64,000 nt of DNA, from NCBI GenBank assembly GCA_023853785.1, contig JAJIRX010000140.1, forward strand, positions 56,531 to 120,530. Direction: 5' to 3'. The DNA comes from Psilocybe azurescens. Taxonomy: Eukaryota; Basidiomycota; Agaricomycetes; Agaricales; Agrocybaceae. The notes beneath the pieces were generated by a model. The model saw nothing but the letters and a program-made list of their open reading frames with translations, was not told where the DNA came from and ran no database searches. A program made the translations under genes and the position numbers. Below are positions 24,824 through 36,315 of this stretch, one piece after another. Within the stretch, counting starts at the first letter, position 1. Each line of letters begins with the position of its first letter.

Positions 24824-25846
24824 ATGCACCGACTTACCATTGCCCAACGCACTCACATTATCTTTCTTCTTAATAAAGGAGATTCTGCTCATCAAATTGA
24901 AGCAACTACTGGTGTTTCCATGTCCTCTATATCTCGTATCCACAACAAACACTGTCCTGATCTTGCCAAGTCCACTGGTGGCCGTCCTCAGAAACTTTCA
25001 CCCTCCAATGTGCAGTATGCACTCCGTCTTATCACTTCTTGCAAGGCTGAAAATGCTGTTGAGGTTACCAAAACCTTAAAAGAAGTCACCAATCAGTCCC
25101 TCACACCAAAAACTGTTTGTTGGGCCCTTTGAAACATTGGTCTAAAGGCTGTAGTCAAGAAAAAACAGCCTCTACTCTCCAAACACCATAAGAGGGAACA
25201 TATGGACTTTGCAATGGCTCACCTACACTGGACCATTGATGACTGGAAGAAGTTTGGCTTTACAGACGAGACTAAAGTCAATTGTATGGGGTCAGATGGG
25301 AGGAAGTGGGTGTGTAAAATGCCAGGAGAAGCACTTTCTGATAGGCTGGTAGAAGACACAGTCAAGTTTGGAGGAGGATCTTTGATGTTTTGGGGCTGTA
25401 TGTTTTGGGAAGGAGTTGGATATGGGGCCAAGATTGATGGGAGGATGGATGCTGACCTTTATGTCTCCATTCTGGAAGATGAACTCCAACAAAGCCTTGC
25501 ATATTACAAAAAATCCTGAAGATGTCATTTTTCAATAAGACAATGACCCAAAGCACAAGAGCAAAAGGCTATGAAGTGGCTAGAAGACAGTGGTATGGAG
25601 ATTATGGTATGGCCCCCACAATCAGCAGACCTTATCCCAATTGAACATCTTTGGGTTCATCTCAAAACAAGGCTTGGAGACTATGAAAACCATCCATCTA
25701 GTATAGCAGAACTTTGGGAAAGGGTTCAGAAGGTTTGGAATGAAATTCCAGCTTCTGTGTGTCAGAATTTGATAGAAAGTATGCCTAGAAGGGTAGCAGC
25801 TGTTGTAAAAGCCCAAGGAGGATACACCAAGTACTGTTTATTATAA
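24824..25846 (+). pseudogene. Tc1-type DD34E transposase, broken
   Basis: The N-terminal helix-turn-helix (MHRLTIAQRTHIIFLL...VSMSSISRI) is followed by the catalytic core. The first Asp is in GFTDETK near 25,262, the second in the DNDPKH segment near 25,541, and the Glu in LIPIEHLW near 25,642. Reading across the frame breaks, 34 residues separate the second Asp from the Glu, exactly the DD34E spacing. Lesions are an in-frame TGA at 25,130-25,132, a frameshift near 25,512 in an A-run, a CAA-to-TAA change near 25,532 and another frameshift near 25,567. All catalytic residues survive, so inactivation is recent. The gene is 340 codons, a usual Tc1 length. Confidence 0.9.
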
Positions 25847-25864
25847 TATAGTATATAATTTTCA

Positions 25865-26076
25865 AGAGGGACAAAACTGTATCAATGTACTTATTTTATT
25901 AAACAATTTATAGTGTGGGAAGAAAACATGATTACATAATTTTGTCATATAGTTAGATAGATAATATCCAAGGCTATCTATCTTTAAAATTTCAAGACTC
26001 TAGCCTTCTTAGTTCCTAAGTTATTCATAATTTATTAGAAATACCTGAAACATTGGTACAGTTTTGTCCCTCACTG
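25865..26076 (-). repeat. Right terminal inverted repeat of Tc1-like element
   Basis: It pairs with 24,486-24,698 over its whole length with only a few mismatches, and ends in GTCCCTCACTG next to the TA duplication. Confidence 0.9.
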
Positions 26077-26344
26077 TATTGTCCTTTTGATAGATTTCAA
26101 TTGCATCTCTGTTTTTCTGTTTGCTTCATATGCTGATATTGTCTGAGGCCGAGTTTGCCTACTTGACCATCCTGCCAAGAAATGCATAATGGGTTTGAAT
26201 TTCAGGTGGTTGACATTATATTCAATCCTAAGCAAGTCATAGATCATAGCTGAATGTATCCTCTGCTGAGCAAACTACTTTGGTCAGCTTGTGGCCAATA
26301 TATTTGCCGCTGACCCTACCAGCATAGAATTACACAGCATTAAC

Positions 26345-26485
26345 TGATTTGCTACATTTGTAAGTAATTCCCACTGCACTAAAATGTATGTGGTTTCCAT
26401 AGAATTCTATGGCCCCATGTCACATGTATACATTGTGTGTGTTCTACGGCCCATGTCACTTGCTACAATGTAGCTGCCCTATGTG
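26345..26485 (-). repeat. Right terminal inverted repeat of KDZ copy A
   Basis: Read inward from 26,485 it begins CACATAGGGCAGCTACATTG. It contains two tandem copies of a GTGACATGGGGCCATAGAA-like unit and ends in a GGGAATTACTTACAAATG-like stretch. The same ~140-bp terminus occurs at 42,542 and 62,715, and a diverged form bounds KDZ copy B. Confidence 0.75.
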
Positions 26486-26663
26486 TCTTATCAGTAACAT
26501 CCCAGTCCACCAGCATATCACTCATCAGCCTGACATCCACTAATCTTGAGTGGGCCATGTTCCTTGAGGTTTTGTAGCTGGGAGAACCAAGGGCCTCTAC
26601 TTGTGATTCTCCTGGCCATTTCCCTGCTATTCATAATCATTCTCAAAGTCTAGGTGACAGGCA

Positions 26664-26963
26664 TTATAGATAGCTGGGTTGTAGGGGGGATGTGTCATTG
26701 AACTCTACTGTGGTCAATATTTGCAAGATTTCTACAGTGTCTGGTCTGCTCACAGAGCAAAACCTAAAGAGTTGGCAGCCTATGAATGCACACCACTGCT
26801 GTTCCCTGTTATTAATTTGGACTGTATATGTAGCACATTCTCTGGTGATGTGTCCATGTTGACCACATGAAAAGCACTTCTGAGAGCTAATATTTGCTGT
26901 TCCAGGGGTCAGAGGGTTTGGAGCCATTGAAAGGGTGTAAACCAGTCTGAGCTTACAATTCAA
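26664..26963 (-). pseudogene. Gag-type zinc knuckle fragment of an LTR retrotransposon
   Basis: The 99-codon minus-strand frame contains CFSCGQHGHITREC, a perfect C-x2-C-x4-H-x4-C zinc knuckle as in Gag nucleocapsid domains. No protease, reverse transcriptase or integrase was found nearby, so this is a remnant. The LTR-like repeats at 27,290-27,763 lie upstream on the same strand, which fits the 5' end of a minus-strand element. A cellular CCHC protein fragment is the alternative. Confidence 0.5.
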
Positions 26964-27289
26964 AGTGAGACAAGGAGGCCCTTATTATTGTGATTGTTAT
27001 CTGTAATAAGCTAGTATATTATACTAGTGAAGGGTAGGAGAGACACCAGATTATTAGACTTCAAGGCTTCACTTCCTAGTGGGCCAACAAGTGTAGTAAA
27101 CCTTACAAACCAACTAAGGGGTAGTATGTCCTATTAATCAGCACTATGAATCAAAGACCACCTTTAGTTTCCTACACAGATATCAAAGCAGCCCTACTGA
27201 GTGACCATGATGATTGCCTGCACCATTGACAACACTATCAGTCCTCATTCTTTGTCTGACTCATTCTTCATCTGACCCACTTATGACTC

Positions 27290-27763
27290 ACATCATACTA
27301 GTTGGTTGATACTCAAATGCTTAAATAGCCAGTAGATATGATGGTTGTTCTTTAGCTAATTCTTGAGAATCCTATCTCTACTTACTTGATAATTGGCTTG
27401 GAACACTTGAGTCCTTAATTACTTGACTATCAGCTTTATCCATGCACATGAATATAAACTTAAAGTTGTACCATATGGACAATATCATGTAATCATATTC
27501 TAACTCATTCATAGTTGAATCACATTCTGACTAGTGCCAGACTCTGACTCATGTTGGCACAATTATGACTCACTCAATAGCTAGTAGTTGTATAGCCTCA
27601 AAATGCTTAAATAGCCAGTAGATACAATGGTTGTTTTTTAGCTAGTTCTTGAGAATCTTATCTCTTCTCACTTGAAACCACTTGGAACACTTTAGTTCTT
27701 GATTACTTGACTGTTGACTTATTTCACATATGTGAATATAAATCTGAAGTCATAACAATGTGA
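27290..27763. repeat. Direct duplication of an LTR-like sequence (~195 bp x 2)
   Basis: Units at 27,290-27,480 and 27,563-27,763 share TTATGACTCAC, GCTTAAATAGCCAGTAGATA and TTCTTGAGAAT. A diverged inverted copy, with GAGTCAGAGTCTGGTACTGG, lies at about 42,110-42,330. The order and the promoter-like TTAAATA suggest retrotransposon LTR remnants. Confidence 0.5.
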
Positions 27764-28369
27764 CTTGATTTCATAGAGCTAACAAAAAGGAATAATTGGC
27801 AGAATTTCAGACAAGGTTGTGATAAACACTGTGATTTATTAAAGCAGTGTGCTGCCCGTCATGTTCAACAAGATATACAGAACAAGGGACAAGGGAACAA
27901 TGGACAATTGTTTAACCCAGGTTGGCAAAGGATTTCAGCAAGAAGTGCATGTATTTGAACAAACAAATATGAAAGATGATGAGTACCAAGTATGTCAACT
28001 GATAAATATTCTTAAAGAAGTCAAATCAACTGAACATTCTGGAAGATATTTGCTATTGACAAGAAACAGAAAGCCATTGCACATATACACATGACAATAG
28101 ATAAGAATAAAAAGGCCCAACTCACTGTTGAATCACTAAAAGACAGCCCAAAAGTAAAGAGCCATTAAATATAGAGCCAGAACTCTCTAGGACATTGGAT
28201 TCTTTACATGCATATACTTTCACGATATCACTGCTAGGTGTAAAATAACTGCTGAACAGGAAGGAACGGAGACACAGGGTTTCAGTCCTTAGTCTTTCCC
28301 ACAAACAATTCAGGAGTTAATAATGGTCAGTGGTTTTCAGAAACAAAGTAATAGCCGCTGCGGCTCTCT
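27764..28369. other. No recognised gene; one 81-codon open frame
   Basis: A + strand frame at 27,849-28,094 is open, with no motif I recognise. It may be part of the adjacent retrotransposon remnant. Confidence 0.3.
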
Positions 28370-29640
28370 CGACCTCCAGCCTGTTGTCCCAACATTAGGA
28401 CCCCCTCGGTAATACATTCTTCCTTCCTTCCTTGCTTCCACATTGCCTGGCCCAAAGTTCACTCCTGATTTAGACGGACCACCATTAAAGGTTCACAAAG
28501 CAGATAAACAATTTCACCAGTGATTCTCTACTCATCCATCCAGCTTTGTACATTTCAGCCCATCCCTCCGCTCAGAGGCAGTAGTCTATAAATAGTACCG
28601 GAGCTTTTCCTATACCGTGTGGACCCCGTGGTGTTGTCTTTGAATTCATTCCCAAGGGCCAGACAGAATGTTGGTTATGAACCATGTCCGACGGAATCGA
28701 TTTCCCGTTCGGTTGTAAACAAGCATCTAGCGTGGATGCGCCTGAGCGGGTAAGCACCCCACCTCAGTCTAGATAGAGGTTGGAGATATGAACGTGGCAA
28801 CCTATCAGCGTGATTTGTATCTGCATCCGTATGGTGGTACTAATTATTAAAAAGTGGGGAACGTCTATATATATGATCAAAGGATAAGCCATTCTGAAGT
28901 TCCATATCTTGTGTCTACCATACTCCAGACTCTCGGTTTCAAAAGTGCAGGCAGTAGTCTATAAACGGCACCGGGATATTCCATGCAATGTATGGGGTCC
29001 GTCTGGGCTCCTTATTCCCCTCAGAAATCCCAGGATGTCAGATCTGAGCCAAGTCCATAGGAATCAGTTTCCCATTGGTCATGAATAGGGCGCTCTAGCG
29101 TGGGTGCCCGAACGCGGATAAGCGCTCAGGCTCAAATCCAGTTTGCTAGGTCAAAGATATCAAGATTCAACTCATCCGCTGTGTCAAGCTCATCTTCGTC
29201 ACAGATGGCTTAGGCCCAAAGTCAACATAGAAGAGAAGATCATTACTATAGGCTGCGGACTGCGGAAGATGTTGAAAGGACGTTCACATGTAAAAGTAAT
29301 TAGACGTATAACTATGATGAACCTATCCGACTAGGCAGCCAACCAACCCATGTGAAACACGCCCCTAGGAGCTGATGGATTAATGCTATGCCCAACCATA
29401 GTGAGGAACACGTTACGAAAATAAGTTGAGCCCCACCTGTAGTTATCCATTAAGAATTTCCTCTACAGCCAGAGGAACGCGGTGCACACCGATAAATGGT
29501 CCGTGTGGAACAGTTATTTTAATAGCAGGGGCCAGTTTTCACAATGTACAATCCTTTGTGAACAGACGGAAAAACTCACATCGGAAAGACCGCATGGACT
29601 CACTTAATATTGGTGTTATATAGTTCTATCAGCCACCCAA
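28370..29640. repeat. 1.27-kb dispersed repeat, copy 1
   Basis: It aligns by eye, roughly 75% similar, with 38,865-40,130 in direct orientation. Shared landmarks in order are CCAACATTAGGA, CCCAAAGTTCACTC, TCCATCCAGCTT, CTATAAATAGTACCGG and GGAATCAGTTTCCC, then GGAAGATGT and TTATTTTAATAGCAGG-like text. Two internal ~250-bp sub-units (from about 28,575 and 28,950) each start with a TATA-like CTATAAA. No coding frame was found. Confidence 0.6.
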
Positions 29641-30114
29641 AGCCCTCGGCCTGGGCCGCAGCTCTAGCTCGAAATCTGAAGCCTGAGCCGTGAGCCGCCA
29701 GAGGGTTAGAAAACGGATCTTCACGACCTCGGCTACCGACGGCTCGACACGGCCGGCCTCAGGCTTCGAGCCTAAGCCTGCACATCGCTAACGGAGCGGT
29801 AAACTTTAATTACTTCATTGCTACCCTGCCTACGATGTTTTTCAAATTAATCGTCTATGACTTGCGGAAACAATTGGGCTAGTGGTTCCTATGGGATTGG
29901 GGACAGGTTGGAGGTGGTAAGGAATCGAAGACAAAACAGACGGACAGAACGGAACTTTATTGTGACTCAGACTTCTCGTACTCAAAGAAACAAACCCATT
30001 CTACAATTCGGATATCCCAATTCCTGTGCATCCCCTCAACGTTCAACGACTCTGATCAAAGTTATAATGGCTCTACTTAGATACTGATCACTTTACAATG
30101 GTGCAAAGATATGG
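29641..30114. other. Short GC-rich foldback, otherwise no gene
   Basis: Between 29,650 and 29,790 the text GAAGCCTGAGCC pairs imperfectly with GGCCTCAGGCTTCGAGCC. The rest shows no feature. Confidence 0.35.
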
Positions 30115-30706
30115 CTAAATATGATCATGGCACAGTTGGTCGAAACATACGATGCAAACTGCCAAGATGGCGACTGCCTCCAAATTATTATCACGAACGG
30201 CCCAACCGGTCTCAGTGACTCTAGATTTCAAACCCTCCGATACCTCATTTTTCCACTCTGTGATATTCTTCCTACCATCAGTCTTCTCAACGAGAACACC
30301 GCCGTTTTGAGGATCGTTTATCGCGAAAGATACCGAGGGTGGTGGGACCCACACCCATGTCCACGAGGATCTTCTGGAAGGCATCAAAGAGACTGGTGGG
30401 CGGCGGGTCAGTCCGAATACGTGTGAATTCGTATGGTTCGCCTGTCGATAGCCAGCGTTCTGGGTAGATATTCTCAGGGTGATCTCCCAGATTTTCTGGC
30501 TGAGAGACATTCCCCGTTGCGACCATTCGTTCGCCTTCTTCGAGCCTGCAGTGACGGTGAACGAGACAGACACCGTATTTGCCGCTGTACGAGGCAAAGA
30601 GCGGTGCAAGGCTCGATAGCACTTGCTTGCAGTCTGCAAACGCGCTCGCTGCTTCTATCAGCGGCAGCTTGTTGTAAATAACGATGTCGAATGCCGAGGC
30701 GGGCAT
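30115..30706 (-). CDS. Conserved fungal hypothetical protein, frameshifted near the 3' end
   Basis: From the Met at 30,706 the frame reads MPASAFD...KLPLIEAASAF...VLSSLAPLFA, then the KYGVCLVHRHCRLEEGERMV segment, YPERWLSTGEPYEF and a Leu-Gly-Ile-Phe block. It then shifts frame near 30,305-30,325 into NGGVLVEKTDGRKNI and ends at 30,115. I recall small, widespread, uncharacterised fungal proteins with the same order (a V-C-L-x-H-R-H core, then YPxRW and E-G-R), but no function is known to me. Only the single indel prevents an intact product, so it is either a recent pseudogene or a sequence error. It is not related to the nearby transposons. Confidence 0.55.
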
Positions 30707-30812
30707 GATTGGTTTCTGAAGACGGGTCAGATGGCGGATTTCTTTCGCAGTGAGCAAACTTACCGGGTGTAGAGCAGCTGGAGGTGAGCTTGATGAAAAA
30801 TTGAATGGTCAT

Positions 30813-33243
30813 AATCCTTTAGTACTTGGAAGCTTTTATACTGCGCGAGCCAATCAAATATCAACACCGGCAATGCAACAAAGATGTGATATTAAGTGGC
30901 ACTCCCAGCGTGATATCTAATGATCATGCAGGTAAGCACTGCCCTGGAATAGGTTCGTATGAGTCTCCGGTTCGGTAGTCAATGTTATAGGCGCCGAGCG
31001 TGTGGCCAGCTGCTCGTTTGGGTGTGCCTAGTAAGATATCAACCAACCCCATCCTTTGCCTATTTTTACGCCCTCAAAATGGGCAGTGACAGTGACACCT
31101 GTCCGCCGATGTGAAATGAATTCGACGGAAGGAACTCAGCCAAAATATAATACATTCCCATACCGTGGTATATATATTTAATGCTTTCCATCAGAATCAA
31201 CATTGGAACAGCTCATGCTATTTTTGCAATAGGTAATCCCAATGATTAAAGAACTTCGGCTTATACCGGTTCACAAAGATATTGCTATGTCTAGGATAGA
31301 ATGAGGCATCGTTTCGAAAGATAAAGCTGCCAAGCCCGACTGGACGATGCGAGGACAAGTTTCCCGAGACCTGTAGGGGCCAATTTCAAGGCAGATGGTT
31401 ATTTTAAAAGCAAAAACATTTACATTGAACCTCAGTATGGACGGACGAAAGAATTTACAATGGCACCTGTCTATACAGAAGTTACCTGGGCCAAGCTTTG
31501 GCGGGACTAGTAAGATTGATCAGCGAGAGTAAAGCAAAAGCTAGGCAGTCCGTTACTTTAATAAGCGAGACGATGGAACGAGCATTCTCGTAGTCGCATA
31601 ACAGGGGTTACGCCGACGGGGCAGAGACGGAGTGTCGTTCGATGGTCTGAAGGTGACAATGACTTCAGTCGCTATTCCAGTTCTAGTCGTCAAACTGAGG
31701 CTTCTTTCAACGTACAAGCCGTGAAAAATACAAGAAGGTAATGGATGGAAAAAGGCCGGATTGAGTGGCATCCTCAATTCATATCAGGATTTATGTTGAC
31801 GCTTAACTTCCCAGACCATTGGGAGTCTGTCGCGCTGCGCATTCGGCGGCTCTCGTGGCTCGGATGCCATTTCCGAAGAGAGAAGAGGTAGTGACCAGAA
31901 GAGAATTGATGGTGTTGAGAAACATCGAAAGGAAGCCACAAAGGAAGGAAAACAAGAGGGAGGACCAAAGGCACGAAAAGAATCAAGACGAGCCATGCTT
32001 CCAGTACGTATCTTACACTGTCTAACAATCCTTCAAAGCATCCCTCCAGCGACATAGCACCAAGAACAGAGATAATAGCTGCATCGTAAATGTTTGTATC
32101 AGTGGAGTCACAAACGGAATGTGATATGCATCCCGAAAGTGAAACCAACCTACCCATAGCCAATGTGAAGCGTTAAGGTTGAGGTAGCCGCATGGGTGTA
32201 CAGCTGACAGGATGACGAGTTACACCCCACCCCTAAATTCTCAACAACCTCAATAACATCCACAAAAACAGCATTTCCCATTGGGAGAATGGAGCTTCTG
32301 TATCATGTAGCGTGGTTTACATAACGGCTGTGTAAAGATCAATGTACACCAGGTTGGAGAATTCGAGAAAGATGACCATGCTCTCCACAGCGGAGGCACG
32401 GTTTCTGTGCTATTCTCTCATATGTATCCTCATTTGAGAGTTTTGGAGTGCTACACAGCTTATATTTTACATACTGACCTCTCTGGGGAGTCCTATTATT
32501 GCTCGGATGCTGTTACATGTGACCACTATATTATTGACGTATTTCGAATATCAATTGCATGGCGCTTTTGAGACTTTTTCTTCTTCTTTCTAGACGGTTT
32601 ATTGGACTGCGTAGCTCATTGATAGTATAATCTGAACTCAACAAGGACGAGGGCTCAAAATATTCTGAGCTGAGTCACTCTGGAAGCTCGAGGATGATTC
32701 TCTTCAGTGACGTCGATTTGCCGAGCTAGGCATTGGAAGTAAAAGGGAAAGGGAATAAACCTCCTTGGTTGACTTCAATTTAAAATAAAGTAAGGTAATT
32801 GGGCTGTCTTGAGTGGTACCGAAATGTAAACTGACAAGTCATGCAACCGGCATTTATTAGGTCCTATAAAATGACGGTTTAAAGGCTTTAAACCTCCCAA
32901 TGAATTCTAGACATGACTTAGGGACCAAGTAAATCATTCAAGATAACCGGAGGGGCTGGAGAAAATATTTTGCGAACGGAGAAGGCCCAAGACTTTTCAG
33001 TTGTCCAAAATTCACATAGAGTTATATCGTGCTGCCAATTTTTCGGCATAAAATCGCATATATTCAATCAAGAGTATTTATGTATTTCCTAAGAGACTTC
33101 ACCCTCTCTGTCTGCAAAAAGTTCAAAAGAAAAGTCATAGAATCAAGGTCAGGAGCATGAGTTTAATTTGTTTCGCGGCCTGATTGGGAGACGAAGTCCT
33201 AAATTCCGCTTCCTTCGGGCCATGGTAGATCTATGTTGTCAGT
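30813..33243. other. No recognised gene
   Basis: A minus-strand frame of 129 codons (31,774-32,163) includes one hydrophobic stretch, but no splice pattern or known motif supports it. The remainder is featureless to me. Confidence 0.3.
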
Positions 33244-34215
33244 CTAGAGATTAAAATCCAATGTGTCCAAAAATGAGATAACACCTACTGCAAGGTAATA
33301 CAAGATGGTGTGAGTACCCTTTTCGCCATTTTCAATCAAGGTAGTGTTGGTGTAGAGGAAAGCAATACGGGCTTCGATCGTGCCTTGGCCGGGATTGGGA
33401 CCTTCGTAGGAAGCATTGAATGTCGCTTCACCCCATTGACCGTGCTTCGCGTCATTGAATATTTTGATTGCTTGCGTGCCAATGTCCAATTCGGCTTTAG
33501 CTAAGAAATTTTATAGAATAAATCGTGAATATTGTTTGTAATTCTTACCGCGAAGCCATTCAGGTGCTTTGCCATCGCTGGGTAAAATGCAGTATTAATG
33601 ATAATAAAATATAACATTTATTTGATTGCAACATTACCCAAGAATATGCTTCAAGGTATCAGAGTTATCGGCAGCCTCGTGGATATGAATGTCATCGAAG
33701 GAATTCAAGGCCTTCAAACGTGCATCAGAGCCAATGTCGGAAGGAATTGTATTGGCTCCATCCCAAGCATATCCATGAGTATCTTTGAAAAGTCCCTTTG
33801 GCGAGGAGTCCGTGCAAGGTCGATTCCAATTGTTCGATGTTGGTGATTGGGTTGGTCTTGTACTAATTTTCCGTCAGCTGCAGGATTAATCGAATGCAAC
33901 CGCAATAATTAAATACCTTCAAAGCGAGAGCTTTGTTAAGCTACTCCAGGGTGTCGGGATCTTGAGGTATGGTATCGCTGGCAATGCGGCAACACATGGT
34001 TATATCAGTGATAGGTAGTGCAACTTTGTTAAGTGAGGTATGTGAGCGATCAGTAACTGGGTAGTCACTCAGAGAGTTGCTAACGAGAACACCAAGTTTG
34101 CATTCATTTTTAAATGAAAACAGAATAGAGATGTGAGTCAACTACCTTCTTTATCCAAGAATTGCCGAGATTGTGGATCTCTTCGTAACGAACAAGGTCA
34201 ATAGTAGTGCAGATC
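33244..34215 (-). pseudogene. Unidentified multi-exon gene, nearly intact
   Basis: On the minus strand at least five exons connect in phase through GT-AG introns. They are TIDLVRYEEIHNLGNSWIKK; a CKLGVLVSNSLSDYPVTDR...LNKALALK exon; YKTNPITNIEQLESTLHGLL running into FKDTHGYAWDGAN...NSDTLKHIL; a tiny DGKAPEWLR exon; and a last exon starting KAELDIGTQAIKIFNDAKHG and ending at 33,244. Two lesions are visible: an in-frame TAG after DPDTLE near 33,940 and a one-base excess in a GGG run near 33,802. The last exon resembles a secreted or enzyme-like domain rather than transposon protein, but I cannot name the family. Preserved splicing phases argue that this was recently a real gene. The 5' end was not found. 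Confidence 0.5.
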
Positions 34216-36315
34216 TAACAAAAGGTCTCTTGATACGTGAGAATGGGGCAGTGGGCGTGATGATTGGGGGTGAATCATGGGTTCCATATCAAACAGGTAC
34301 AGATGGAATCTGTGACAAGTCCATGGGGAATCCTAGATCTAATTCCTACTGAGCAATATAAAATTTCAGTAGTCTTGTTAGCTTGGCGGATGACCATGAT
34401 ACAGCATGTCAAGTAGTAAAACGGAAAGACATACAGTTCAAACGTCAAGTTCATTAACAAAGACTGAATTAAGGGGTCTCCCTTGTTATTGGTGCCACAT
34501 GGTCACCATCTCTGTGAACGGTTTGTCATGAGAAACAACATGACAATCCGGCGGTTCGCTCTCAGTATTCTTGTCCCAACACATTTTACTTGCTTCATCA
34601 TGGACACCCGCCAGATAATTGTCTTAACTTATAGTGACCCATTTTAAGAAACATAATTCTCGACTCAGAAGCAAGAATTGACTCCCCCAATACCACCCGT
34701 GCTCTAATTGCATATTAGAAGGATTTAAGCGTCTACGCCCGACTGGCGCTAATTGATAAGACACCTTTCACACGCCATTTATCTTTGTAGTCCTCGTTTT
34801 GGAAATCAGAATGGAAGATCAGATCTTCTGTGCGTGACGTTTACCGACGGTGAATTGCGTCGATATGTTACCATTAAAGGAGTAATTACTCCAAGAATTG
34901 TTGGTTCCCGGCAGTCTGGCTCGGAATTTTCTTTTCTACTTGTGTTCTTCCTTTTTCACTCAACCGCTACTATTTTGTCTCCGACTTTCACTTACGGACG
35001 TATTTCTGGTTATCAGGTCATATGCTATCATGTTGAAACCCTTTATTTAGAATGGATTTTGTCGTGTAGTTTGTCTCTTTATATCTAGACAACCTGCGCG
35101 CGAATGTCGAGCTTCCATAGCTTATGTTCCGTTGTTTTTGTTCAGAGCATATTCAATCTTGGGGTTCCATCGGCTTTTCTTTGTTTCACCGTTACTCTCA
35201 TATAACTTTCCTTCGACTATTAATAGCCTCATTTTTAATTTCATTCGCCTCGTTGACATATCTCCACCATATTCTTATCTCCTCCTGGAAAATGACGACC
35301 TGCTTCTTTTTCAAGCCAAGAATGCTTCTAAACAGGCACCCTGTTCTTTTATCTTCGTTATAGGGTGCTAGGCGAGACGATTCGCCTCCTTTCGTGACTC
35401 GTCAACTCGTCATTTTACACCTAGTTAAGTTTTAAAATAACTAACTATCCGATAGATTAACTGATGCTGAAATTCTCGCATCCAGCTCATCGACTCTAAG
35501 CAGAGCCAATGCAATAAGCCTATAAAGGGGTATGGGCGTTGCTTGGAGGAATCCATCCCCATGTCGAATAAGAGGCCAGGAAGTTCTCTGCTTGCTTGAC
35601 GTTCGTTATCCTTTATCTTAGAGTATCAATAAGATATTTTTCAATGAAATCCAGTCCTTGCGTTTACGATCCGCAGTGCACCTCGTTTTACTTGTTCTTT
35701 GTAGTTCGGGATCAGGCCTACAGGGCATTGATAATCCAACATAAAAAATGTCAGAACTTCGTCCATGTCATGCACCGAAAGTGGGCCACACCCGCCAGGT
35801 TTTGTTCGTCAAGCATCGTGAAATAGTGCACCAGCTTGAAAGATTGTAGGAAAACATCGATGTTGGTATCAATCTGTCTAAGTCGTTACATACGGATCCA
35901 AGGGCTTTTGCAGGACTAAAAAGACCCGGAAGATCCGTGCTTGGTATTCAAGTAACCGAAATAAATTTTTGAAAGATGTAGTAACATGCTTTGTTTTGAT
36001 ACCATGTTGCAAGTGGAGAGGGTAAGGGAAACATTCACGCCATGGCGTTTCGAACTTAGCACATTAAATATTCAAGTTACATCATGATTCGGAGGGTATG
36101 ATAGGAAATAGAATACATACAACGTAATATCACACAACACAAAAATTCGCTTGGATCGTACTCGAGTAGTCTATCTATGAGAGACTAACACCAATTTCTA
36201 ACTTGGAATTCTCATCTTAAACAATTTTTAGAGGAGAGAATATACGAAGACTTCGAAGGAAAAAGAACTGCCATGTAATCTGCAGTGTGATATCCGCTTC
36301 CAACTAACTGGTATC
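34216..36315. other. No recognised gene
   Basis: Short open frames only. A hydrophobic + strand frame near 35,130-35,370 lacks any recognisable motif. Confidence 0.3.

Larger units (their letters stand above)
24486..26076 (+). mobile_element. Tc1-like (Tc1/mariner) transposon, 1591 bp
   Basis: Both ends read CAGTGAGGGACAAAACTGTA inward, and the element is flanked by the TA dinucleotides at 24,484-24,485 and 26,077-26,078 typical of this superfamily. The inverted repeats are ~212 bp. It lies 21 bp downstream of the Ser/Asp-rich gene stop, inside the 3' part of KDZ copy A, and so is younger than that copy. Confidence 0.95.

Noticed and set aside
25571..25846. Separate small gene downstream of the Tc1-like transposase
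   Set aside because: It carries the third catalytic residue and C-terminus of the same transposase, displaced by frameshifts.
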